Shown piece by piece: positions 49,246 through 57,884 of a stretch of 64,000 bases of DNA. The translations under genes and the position numbers were made by a program. Source of the stretch: Alectoria sarmentosa (taxonomy: Eukaryota; Ascomycota; Lecanoromycetes; Lecanorales; Parmeliaceae); the NCBI GenBank assembly GCA_009733775.1, contig WOGZ01000068.1:62001-126000 (forward strand), in the 5' to 3' direction. The notes under the pieces are model-generated. The model searched no databases. It saw only the letters and a program-made list of their open reading frames with translations, and was not told the origin of the DNA. Positions within the stretch are counted from its first letter, which is position 1; the number at the start of each line of letters is the position of its first letter.

Positions 49246-50344
49246 ATGTCCTCCACGGCAGGGACCATAGCTCCAGCGCACCGTGTTGGCCCAGATTATC
49301 GTCCGGATGCACAGAAGCCCACGGCAACAATATCGACCCAAGTTTCGTATGATAATGTGCACATACTTCCGCAGACCTCTCAGCTTTTAGCTCTCCTAAC
49401 GTACGCAAGTCCTTCCCTCGTTGATATCTCCTTCCAGTCAAAACCTGAGTCGTCTACCTCCAGGATGATCTGGGGCAAGGATTTTCTGTCAGTGAAGTCC
49501 TGGAAAGATTGAACGTCCCCCCTGCAAGAAGCGCTAGCGACAAATGGGGGAACGGCCATCTTTCGCGAAGCGGTAACAGTCTTCTGCGAAGCAACAAACC
49601 ACTCATCTAACCACCATGAACACAGCACGAGCTGATTTCATCTTTTAATAGAATGATCCGGGATAAGAACACAGCACGAGCTGATTTCATCTTCTACTCA
49701 AACCGTATCATCCGACTCCTCGTTGAGGAAGGTTTGAACCATCTTCCTGTCATTGGCCATTCCATTACAACTCCTGTAGGCCAAGCCTATGCCGGAGTAA
49801 AGTTCCAAGGAAAAATCTGCGGCGTTTCAATCATGAGAGCTGGTGAAGCAATGGAGCAAGGACTTCGCGACTGCTGTCGTTCTGTCAGAATCGGGAAAAT
49901 TTTGATTCAGCGCGATGAAGACACAAGCAAGCCCAAATTGTTCTATGACAAACTGCCCGAAGACATCTCAGAGAGATGGGTGTTGCTCCTAGACCCAATG
50001 TTTGCGACAGGTGTGCAATATCTCATATCCTGTCTAGAAAGTCAAAGATTTCTAATATTTGCGTGCAGGGGGGTCAGCGACGATGGCTGTAGATGTCCTC
50101 AAGTCAAAAGGAGTGCCCGAGGACCGAATCCTTTTCTTGAATCTCATTGCCAGCCCCGAAGGTGTCACTAGCTTTGCCAAGCGCTTCCCAAGACTACGTG
50201 TCGTTACAGCGTTTGTCGATCAGGGGTTAGACGAAAAGAAGTGTGTGCCTTGATGTTACCCTTGAATTTCGATCATTGACTCTCCGATTTAGCTATATTG
50301 TTCCTGGGCTCGGAGACTTTGGAGACCGCTTCTATACTCTCTAG
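49246..50344 (+). CDS. FUR1: Uracil phosphoribosyltransferase
   Basis: Makes UMP from uracil and PRPP in pyrimidine salvage. Exons: 49246-49400, 49652-50010, 50069-50240 and 50293-50344, giving 245 residues, about 30 longer than yeast Fur1 because of an N-terminal extension (MSSTAGTIAPAHRV...). Visible motifs are VHILPQTSQLLALLT, RADFIFYSNRIIRLLVEEGL, GKICGVSIMRAGEAMEQGL, the PRPP loop LLLDPMFATGGSATMA and the uracil-binding end YIVPGLGDFGDRFY. Phe in DPMFATGG, where I recall Leu, is a mild change. The first intron is long (251 bp) and contains a near-copy of the start of exon 2. URC6, a gene of the uracil catabolic pathway, is described as UPRT-related, but the close likeness to Fur1 favours a salvage role. 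Confidence 0.94.
49618..49693 (+). repeat. 27-bp direct repeat across the UPRT intron 1/exon 2 border
   Basis: GAACACAGCACGAGCTGATT and the next seven bases occur at 49618-49644 in intron 1 and again at 49667-49693 in exon 2, offset 49 bp. The next base differs by T/C. The intronic copy leads straight into TAATAG, so it cannot be translated usefully. Confidence 0.9.
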
Positions 50345-50708
50345 GCAAGGGGTGGCGGCAGCCAAATAGTATGTCACATCCGACACCCGTTGGCATGTAC
50401 TGGAAAAGAGCGTTGGAATATCCGGAAAGCTGGGTTCCTAGGTCTTCGGTACAATGCATCCACAGAATGAAATCATTGCTATGTACCATTGTCCGTAAAA
50501 CTCCCTCTCAGCTCCGCGAAGCAATGTAAATTGCCAACTTTGAGGTCGATGCCTCCTTGGACAGCACGGCATCTATCAAAGGCTTTTCCACCACGTCAAG
50601 CTATTTCCCAAGTTCCTTCGAAAAAGACAGCGTGCCTCGCATTTCGACGCCCTTTACGCCCATCGTTCATGGAATCGGCATGCACAATGAATCCAATGAA
50701 CAGTATGC
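50345..50708. other. Convergent 3' intergenic region (UPRT / Elf1)
   Basis: 364 bp between two stop codons. No gene recognised. Confidence 0.5.
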
Positions 50709-51318
50709 CTAGTCATCATCGATAAAATCTCCACCATATTCACTGCCTCCAACTGCTGCGACCAGATGCCTATCAATGTTCATTTCCGAGTTTCTTCGTT
50801 CGTTGCCTGTTGCCAAGTCTTGATAGGAATTGAATCCGTCATCAGCGGCTGGGATATCGGCTGCTTCTTTGGCTACCGTATCGCAAGCATCTATCCAATC
50901 GGAATACACGTCAACGCCCGCAGAGAGGTCTTTAGTACTCGTAGTCAGCCGCCGCTTATCGAAACCAAAGGTGGAACGTAAAACATGCTCAGGGTGTCAC
51001 TTGCAGTTTATTCCAGTCTGGAACTGCTGACCGCAGACTTTGCAAGAAAGTTCGCCTATGCCGGCTTTCTTGTCCAACTTGACAGAAACAGATTTCTCAT
51101 GGTTGCAGAAAAGGCATGGGAAATTCGTTGGAAGAGGCTCCTTCTGCACCCGACGTATGAGCGTAATCACAAGACAATGCTGAAGGCCGACAGGCTTGCA
51201 ACGCCAACCTTTTTCGGCCCCTGTGGCTTCCGAGAGGACTTCTTGCGTTTACCCTAAGATGGATCGTCAGAATTTGGCTGTGTGATATGGCAGATTTCAG
51301 GGATTGCAAGCTCACCAT
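50709..51318 (-). CDS. ELF1: Transcription elongation factor Elf1 (ELOF1)
   Basis: Small zinc protein that rides with RNA polymerase II near downstream DNA and helps passage through nucleosomes and transcription-coupled repair. Minus-strand exons: 51318-51316 (only ATG), 51253-51209, 51143-51005 and 50929-50709, giving 135 residues. The protein starts MGKRKKSSRKPQGPKK, a basic tail. It has C26-x-x-C29 and C50-x-x-C53 zinc ligands (PCLFCNHE, LSCKVC), then TGINYLSAGVDVYSDWIDAC. After residue ~85 comes an acidic fungal-type extension ending in FIDDD. The start codon is a one-codon exon: CACAATG is followed by GTGAGC, and the next exon supplies GKRKK. The last intron (50930-51004) begins GCAAGT, an ideal GC-AG donor, and its use restores INYLSAGVDVYSDW. 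Divergent from Urc1. Confidence 0.95.
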
Positions 51319-51626
51319 TGTGAGCTTCGTAGAGACGAGGTGATGGGAGAACCATTTGGAAGCACTTGAGCACTTGAAGAGAAAGAGCCTCGACCAGATC
51401 GGCAGGTCTAAGATAGCGGCAACCTAATCTAAGCGCGGGGTCCTGCTGCAAGAATTTGCCGCAACCGGATGTCTGAGACGAAAACACCGGAAACTTGAAT
51501 GAAGGAATATAGAGACTTGTAAAACTTACTGCTTAAGGGGGAAAAACCTCGACGACAAAGGCGGTTTGTAGACACTTTCGTTGAGGAGGCTTGGTGATAG
51601 ATTTAGCACGTTGATTCGTTCCTGCA
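51319..51626. promoter_or_regulatory. Divergent promoter Elf1 / Urc1
   Basis: 308 bp between the two start codons. The two genes may share regulatory sequence. No specific element is recognised, and the short - strand frame here is not a gene. Confidence 0.45.
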
Positions 51627-53970
51627 ATGGCTTCCGGAGACGCCGCATCAGCATCGAATCAGGAAGAACTGCTAAGGCAAATTCTCTTCAATCTTCAATC
51701 CATACGGCAAGATTATCAACATCTTTCTACTGTTGTAGAGTCCATCCAAAGGCAATTCAAGGTGCTTTCTGGAGTCAAGCAAGTGCACGACGTTGCAGGA
51801 GGAAATCACCTTTCACAAACCCGCATTGCCCCCTCTGAGCCTTCATTGACAGCAGATCAGCAGGTCGCCAGTGAAGTCGAAGCCGGTCCAAATGCCCAGC
51901 CTTCGCTGCAATTCGGCCCTGCAGAACCTAGCGAAGCTCGTAACGCCGGAGAACCTGTCAAACAGAGTGCTACTGCCACCTCAAGGATCATTCTAACTAC
52001 TTATCCAGGACAGTCAGGCATAGACCCTCTGGCTATGAATTGGGGACATGTTGATGCGCTTCGAAGGGGTCCTGTGGTAGTATCACGAAGTCAAAGTACA
52101 GTCAGGCGTCGAAATGGTAAGACAGGCTAAAGCCTATTTCTCACGGTATATCTAATTTTTGTCTAATCAGCAATTGGTGCTCATGGCGGCTCATACTCCA
52201 TTTATCATGCATTGGCCATAGCAAGCAAACATGTCGATGTGGATCATAAACCAGATTTCACCAACTCAGGCCCAGCTGTAAGCATTGGCCCTTTTGAACA
52301 GTGGTCCGATCCGAAGAAGATTGTCTCAATGGACCCTTTCGGCCACTTAAGCCCTTGGCTGTTTTCCGAATTAATACGCGATGAAAACATCCATATCAGA
52401 CCAAGTATCGCGATCACGAAGGCGCACATGAAGCTCCCCGAGCTTGAACAAAGTGTCCGTGAGGGTCGCCTTGTCCCGGACAAGAAGATATGTCTCAACA
52501 ATTCTGGAGAGTTAGCCGTGACAAAGTTCGCGGTTGAGCCGGTTTGGTATCTCCCTGGTGTCGCCGAGCGATTTGGAATAGGTATGACATTCATTCGAGT
52601 AGTGGAGATTTGAGATGGTTGTCGGTGCTTTCCTTGAGCACACGCGGATACTAATTTGACACCAGACGAAGGGGCCTTGCGTAGATCTCTATTCGAGAAC
52701 ACAGGAGGATCCTTCCCAGAACTTATAACACGTGGGGACATCAAGCTCTTCCTTCCTCCTATCGGTGGCCTGACGGTCTACTGCTTTGGTGATCCGGCAA
52801 GAATGTCAGACCCAAACGTCAAACTAGCTCTACGCGTCCATGACGAGTGCAATGGCTCCGATGTTTTCGGCTCTGATATCTGTACCTGGTAAAAAATTTC
52901 CGGTTTCACACCGCTTTCCGATTTGCGAGTCCTGTTTCGGGTGTAGAAGGGTCGTTTTGCTCCTTTGAAGCTGTATAACTACTCGAATATTTGCCCTTAA
53001 GAGAAGATACTGACCCCGAAATCTCCATAGCCGTCCTTACCTTATCTTTGGCGTCGAGGAAGCAGTCAAAGAGGCACAAAAAGGCGGAAGTGGCGTAGTC
53101 ATTTATTTTCGCAAAGAGGGCAGAGCACTAGGAGAAGTAACGAAATACCTCGTATACAATGCCCGTATGTCCTCTGAAGCTCAGATATATCACGCGGTTC
53201 ACGAGTCTGTTATTAATACCGCATAACTCAAGGCAAACGAGGAACAGATCGTACATTCCTCCTCTCCTCTTGTTGATCCTGTAGCAAGCTGACTGCTCTC
53301 AAGGTGCTAGCGAGTATTTTCAAAGAACAGAGAACATTGCTGGTGTCAAGGTTGGCAGTTACTGAACATCGTGTTTGCTCAACTCCATTGACGGGTGCAG
53401 GACATGCGATTTCAAACGCTTATGCCGGATGTATGTCTGCAAAATAGTTTTTTCGTGGCCTCCGTTGACAAGCTACCTACAGATACTGCACTGGCTCGGC
53501 ATCACCAAGATTGATCGTATGCTAAGCATGTCAAAGTAAGCCCATGTTCACAGAACATCGCCCGCCGTTGGACGGTGGTCGAGCCAGAGAACATGGCTAA
53601 ATGGAGACCCTTTCAGCATGAAATATGATGCCATTGTCGATCAAGGCATACCAATCCATGAGCGTGTACCCATTCCTGAAAGGCTTATTCCAGAAGATAG
53701 CAGAGTAGAGATCGATGCAAAGATTTACGCTGGCTATTTTACGAACGAAAAGATTCCGAGCATTGAGGACTTGGAAAAATTGCATGGCAGGGCTTGGTAC
53801 GTACATCTACCAGTGACTCATTCATCTCTTGAGCCAAGATCTGAGCAACAAGACATGTTACGTGCACAAAACGCTTCTTTTCACTCACCAAGGCTGTCTT
53901 GTCGGAGTTCTTTATCTTGGAGAGGCAGTGCTGACTTCAAAATTTGCGTAGGGAGGATGTTGACCATTGA
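51627..53970 (+). CDS. URC1: GTP cyclohydrolase II-like uracil catabolism protein Urc1
   Basis: Urc1 is required for the URC route of uracil breakdown defined in Lachancea kluyveri. It belongs to the GTP cyclohydrolase II family (RibA fold); the exact reaction is less settled. Exons: 51627-52116, 52171-52581, 52666-52888, 53031-53164, 53233-53250, 53304-53350, 53401-53430, 53483-53535, 53617-53796 and 53952-53970, giving 534 residues. The first ~115 residues are a coiled, low-complexity leader. Then come RIILTTYPGQSGIDPL, AIGAHGGSYSIYHALAIAS and DPFGHLSPWLF, typical of the Urc1-type N-domain. The C-terminal cyclohydrolase core has zinc ligands C362, C373 and C375 (spacing 11 and 2, as in RibA), YFRKEGRALGEVTKYLVYNA and SMSNMKYDAIV. 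The 18-nt fifth exon is needed for NARKRGTDRASEYF. The protein ends WEDVDH. Confidence 0.92.
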
Positions 53971-54831
53971 CTTTGGGGCTGGCTATTCCCACCGCTTTCG
54001 CTGCTGTGCTGCCACCGACGCAAGCCTGATAGGGAAACATGTCCATGCCAGAGACAGGTATTTCCTCGCAGGTTCGCCATTACCTGAGAGCGTGAGAACA
54101 GGCCCTGAGAATGACGATTTGGGTTGTCAAACTTCTTTGGAAAAAGTGGCTGGGCAACCTATCTTGAATCCGATATAGACATATCATTTTGACTAGTCTG
54201 GAAAGTGATTGTAATCGAGAGAATAAACAGCAGGGAAGACTATTCTAAATGGCTATCATTATAAATCAGTAATCGATACTATTGTGACCATGGGCTTCTC
54301 ATATCACTCGAGACTGACCTCGGCTGCGTCCGATTGAAGATACAAGTCATTCACGAAGAATGCAACTATGGAGGTGAATAAACTCCAGGAAATTTGTCGG
54401 CAAAAAGTTACAATCCGAGACGCTGAGCATTGTTTATTCCTTTCATGTCAATTTTCGGTATCCTTGCCAAGAAAAGCTGTCTTTCCAAGGTGAGAAAACC
54501 CCCCCCCGGTTCGGGTTGCTCGTTGACAGCGAGGAGGCTCCACGTTGCTGCTTGTCGTGTACCATTTCGACTGCCACAATTTCTGGCACCTCGCCTGCCC
54601 CCAACCATTTGTTTCAGGAGGCTTGGTTCGGGGCCAGCAGCAGCGGAATCCGTGGCAATAACCATCCACTTGAATTACTTACCCCCCACGTGAGAAAACC
54701 ATTATCGCGCCTTGCAGCTTAGCGCAAGAAGCGCCAAGCTTTTTGAGCGCCTCGCTAAAGGATTACCCACAAAATTCCTCTCTTCACATCGCAACATCCA
54801 CCAGCTCCCAAGGTTCTTTTCAAACTGCATC
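53971..54831. other. Intergenic region upstream of ribosomal protein eS1
   Basis: About 860 bp. A run of nine C (about 54499-54507) and a GTGAGAAAACC phrase that recurs at 54490 and 54690 are the only marks. The end is the eS1 promoter. No gene recognised. Confidence 0.5.
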
Positions 54832-55824
54832 ATGGCTGTTGGAAAGTGAGTGATCTTTCTTGCCATACACAGGCGTCAATACTCGATCGTCTTGTCCCTG
54901 CTAATCGTTGTAGGAACAAGCGTCTTTCCAAGGGCAAGAAAGGGCTCAAGAAGAGAACGCAAGACCCCTTTACTCGCAAAGATTGGTATTCGGTCAAGGT
55001 ATGAGATAAAAGCTCAGCTCCTGCCCTGGTCTAACGGTCTCCAGGCGCCATCGACCTTTCAAGTTCGCGAGTACGCACAATCCTCCCAGATCTACCCAGT
55101 CGGTAGCTAAAATCTACAGTGTTGGGAAAACACTTGTCAACAGGACCACTGGTCTCAAGAATGCGAACGACGCCTTAAAGGGGAGAATATTCGAGGTCTC
55201 TCTGGCTGATCTACAAAAAGACGAAGATCATGCGTTTCGAAAGGTCAAGCTCCGGGTCGACGAAGTGCAGGGGAAGAATTGCTTGACCAATTTCCACGGA
55301 CTCGATTTCACCTCGGACAAGTTACGCTCGCTGGTCCGCAAATGGCAGTCTCTCATCGAAGCCAATGTTGTTGTCAAGTCTACTGATGAATACCTCCTTC
55401 GCCTTTTTGCTATCGCCTTTACCAAGAGACGACCCAACCAGATCAAGAAAACTACGTACGCTCGGTCGTCACAAATCCGTGCCATCCGCAAGAAGATGGT
55501 CGAGATCATCCAACGTGAAGCATCCAGCTGCACACTCTCCCAGCTGACAACCAAATTGATCCCCGAGGTCATAGGTCGTGAAATCGAAAAAGCCACGCAA
55601 GGGATCTATCCATTACAAAATGTTCGTCATTTCGTGTGCGTTTGGGTGTTTTTTCTACTTGTCTTGCTAACTAGACATAGGTTCACATTCGAAAAGTCAA
55701 ACTGTTGAAGGCGCCGAAGTTCGATCTAGGCGCACTTCTTAATCTTCATGGTGAATCAACAACGGATGAGCAAGGGCAAAAGGTCGAGCGGGAATTCAAG
55801 GAGACGGTGCTGGATGAAGTTTGA
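54832..55824 (+). CDS. RPS1: 40S ribosomal protein eS1 (S3Ae)
   Basis: Small-subunit protein near the mRNA exit and platform. Exons: 54832-54845, 54914-54998, 55045-55070, 55120-55621 and 55681-55824, giving 256 residues, the family's normal length. It starts MAVGKNKRLSKGKKGLKKR and contains DPFTRKDWYSVKAPSTF, KTLVNRTTGLKNANDALKGR, VDEVQGKNCLTNFHGLDF, LIPEVIGREIEKAT and VHIRKVKLLKAPKFDLGAL. The short 14-nt first exon and several small 5' introns are typical of fungal ribosomal protein genes. Confidence 0.97.
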
Positions 55825-56370
55825 GCGTTAGCTGGATGTTGTAAAGAGAGCTTCATACACCAAAGCCGGCCGTGATCTCGTGCAGTTCCGTGCAATTCCG
55901 TGCAGTTCCGTGCATGCATTTCATCGCCATAGGCGTAAATCTACACTTTCCCTACATCCTTTGAACATTCCTTGATTACTATTCTAGAAGTCGAGGTCAA
56001 TCAACTCGACCTACTGGTTGCAGTCGAACCCATGAGCTTGGCTCAGCGCGGCTCAGCACTATGTACGGAAGTATCTAGTGTTGACTTGGTCGCCATGAGG
56101 AGACCAAGGCTGTTCGGCCAGTCTGGTGAGACAGAATTGGCTGCATGTTCATGGCCATGAAACATATATGATCGCGCTTGTTGGCCAATATCTGCAACGT
56201 TAATCTCGTCAGACCGATCAGTCACAGTTTAAGCAGGGGGTGCGAGTAATCAACGAAGGCAGCGCGCGAGCTTGCCAATCGACCCTGTGGATACTGGCGA
56301 TCCACAATTTCCGTCGTAGAGAAATCGCAGTGGAGAGTAAGCGCAGCAAATGTCCGAAGGCTCGATAGCC
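55825..56370. other. Convergent 3' intergenic region (eS1 / hydrolase)
   Basis: 546 bp between stops. It contains a 10-bp tandem repeat, CGTGCAGTTC, about 3.6 copies at 55879-55914 with one A/G change. No gene recognised. Confidence 0.55.
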
Positions 56371-57511
56371 TCATCGAGTCTCTTGTCCTTCTGCCTCCTG
56401 TAAGAAATCCACCACGGCTAGCAGATCAGCATTGTGGGTTGGTAGAGAGGTTTCAAGAAGCACCTTGTCTAAAAGCCTCGGGTCTCTCAGAGATCACCCA
56501 ATGTCCGCTATCAATATCAATCAACTTGAACATTGGAAAGAAGCGTCCGATCAAAGGCAGTACATCATCTGCCACGTAGTGACTTTTTGTACCGCGGACA
56601 ATTAGTGTTTGACCGTCATAGCGAACCTCATTGGGGTCATTGAAAGGAAAATCACCCATCTTGTTGAGACTTAAAGTGAGGGTCTTGACAGGGATACGAA
56701 GCCTTAAATGTTCTCTGTCCGAAGACCGTACAAGATTGGTGAGGAGAAATTGCCGAATGGGCAGAGCCTGACAGAGTAAGAATTATGCTGGAAGCAGGCA
56801 GGCATCAGCTTTGGCCAACCAACCTTCTCATACTTTTTGAGAATATCGTCTGCATCGGCTTGTCTCTTGACCTGGACCTCCTCGATGTTCCGCATACCTT
56901 GGACGTACTTATGGAAGTCATCCTTCAGATTGGCATCGACTGGTGCGTTATCAACAGGAATCAAAGCTCCCACGAGTTGAGGAGACCGCAATGCCACAGT
57001 CATTGCTACTTTTGCGCCCCTTTGATGAGTTCAGCTTTGTCCAGGATCTTACGCAGAAACTTGAAGCTAACATCGAATGTCCTATCAGTGTTGGTAGCCG
57101 CAGATCACGCTGCTGGATAAATTCTTCCACATCGTCGGCCATCGCTGAATAGTCATGCTCTGGATCGTGGGGTGAGTTGCCATGATTTCTCAAATCCTGA
57201 ATGAAAATCAGCAAACGATGGTTCCTTCGCTGCCAAATAAAGACTGACAAGCGCATACACTGGCGTTTTGAGATCTCGTGCAAGTGCCCTACTCCAATCA
57301 AAATACGAACCTTAAAAGCTGGGTGCGAGAAGCCATACTTACTGATGCTCCTGTTGTTCTGTTTGGAGCCGAATAGCCCGTGCAAAATGATGAGAGGGGC
57401 ATGACCTGGTTCGGGCTTGCGAGGCTTATGCAGGTCGTACGCCAAGCTGAGCTCGCGCTTGGAACATCTTGAAAGACGAGAAAGTCTCCGAGCTGGGCGG
57501 AGAGGTAGCAT
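56371..57511 (-). CDS. Mitochondrial alpha/beta hydrolase, ABHD11/Imo32-like
   Basis: Serine hydrolase of the ABHD11 group; yeast Imo32 is a mitochondrial member and human ABHD11 protects the 2-oxoglutarate dehydrogenase complex. Minus-strand exons: 57511-57339, 57288-57249, 57196-57072, 57019-56824, 56767-56464 and 56417-56371, giving 294 residues. The N-terminus MLPLRPARRLSRLSRCSKRE is basic and lacks acids, as expected of a mitochondrial presequence. Then come LAYDLHKP, HGLFGSKQNN (oxyanion region), ALARDLKTPVYALDLRNHGN, the nucleophile elbow GHSMG with Ser112, PVDNAPVDANLK and the catalytic His267 in SGHWVISE. Start: the frame is open further upstream through a TTGATTGA repeat, but only this ATG gives a presequence next to the conserved part. 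The promoter runs into the 251-bp boundary element. Confidence 0.92.
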
Positions 57512-57559
57512 TGATTGATGCATTGATTGATAGATTGATTGAGAGATTGATTGATTTGT
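57512..57559. repeat. TTGA-type tetranucleotide repeat in the hydrolase leader
   Basis: Imperfect repeats of TTGATTGA with GCA, TAGA and GAGA interruptions immediately upstream of the ATG, on the strand opposite the gene. Confidence 0.85.
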
Positions 57560-57633
57560 AGGGAGGCTGCACTGGTGGCACCAAAAGACCTGCACCCGCA
57601 AGAAAAGGGTCCATATAGGGCTGAATGTCTCAC

Positions 57634-57884
57634 TGCTCAAATTCGCGTCACGGGACGCCAAGCCTTGACAATCCCGTGCGCAAAGCTAGTGCGTTCGTAT
57701 ATAGATCGCTTTTTCTTTTATAGCACTCTCAAAGCAAATAATTGAATATGTCAAAATATGGAGTAGGACACTTAGTTGTATTGCTCTAAGAGTATTACGG
57801 AAGAAAGAGCGATCTATATACGGGCGCACTAATAATGCGCACGTGACGCCAAGGCTTAACGTCACATGACCCGGAATTTCAACA
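57634..57884 (-). mobile_element. 251-bp near-palindromic TG...CA element; probable 3' LTR of copia A
   Basis: On the minus strand it starts TGTTGAAATTCCGGG and ends AATTTGAGCA. The two halves are inverted copies over about 90 bp, both carrying CGTATATAGATCGCT preceded by AGTGCG, with mostly transition differences. Directly before the TGTTG is a purine-rich GCGAAGAGGAG, placed like a polypurine tract, and copia A lies beyond it. A second LTR-like unit (60226-60360) begins with the same TGTTGAAAT. An alternative is an independent MITE, but I found no flanking target duplication. Confidence 0.6.

Noticed and set aside
57512..57661. N-terminal extension of the ABHD11-like hydrolase
   Set aside because: It runs through a TTGATTGA repeat giving Asn/Gln/Ser repeats; the shorter start yields a good mitochondrial presequence.
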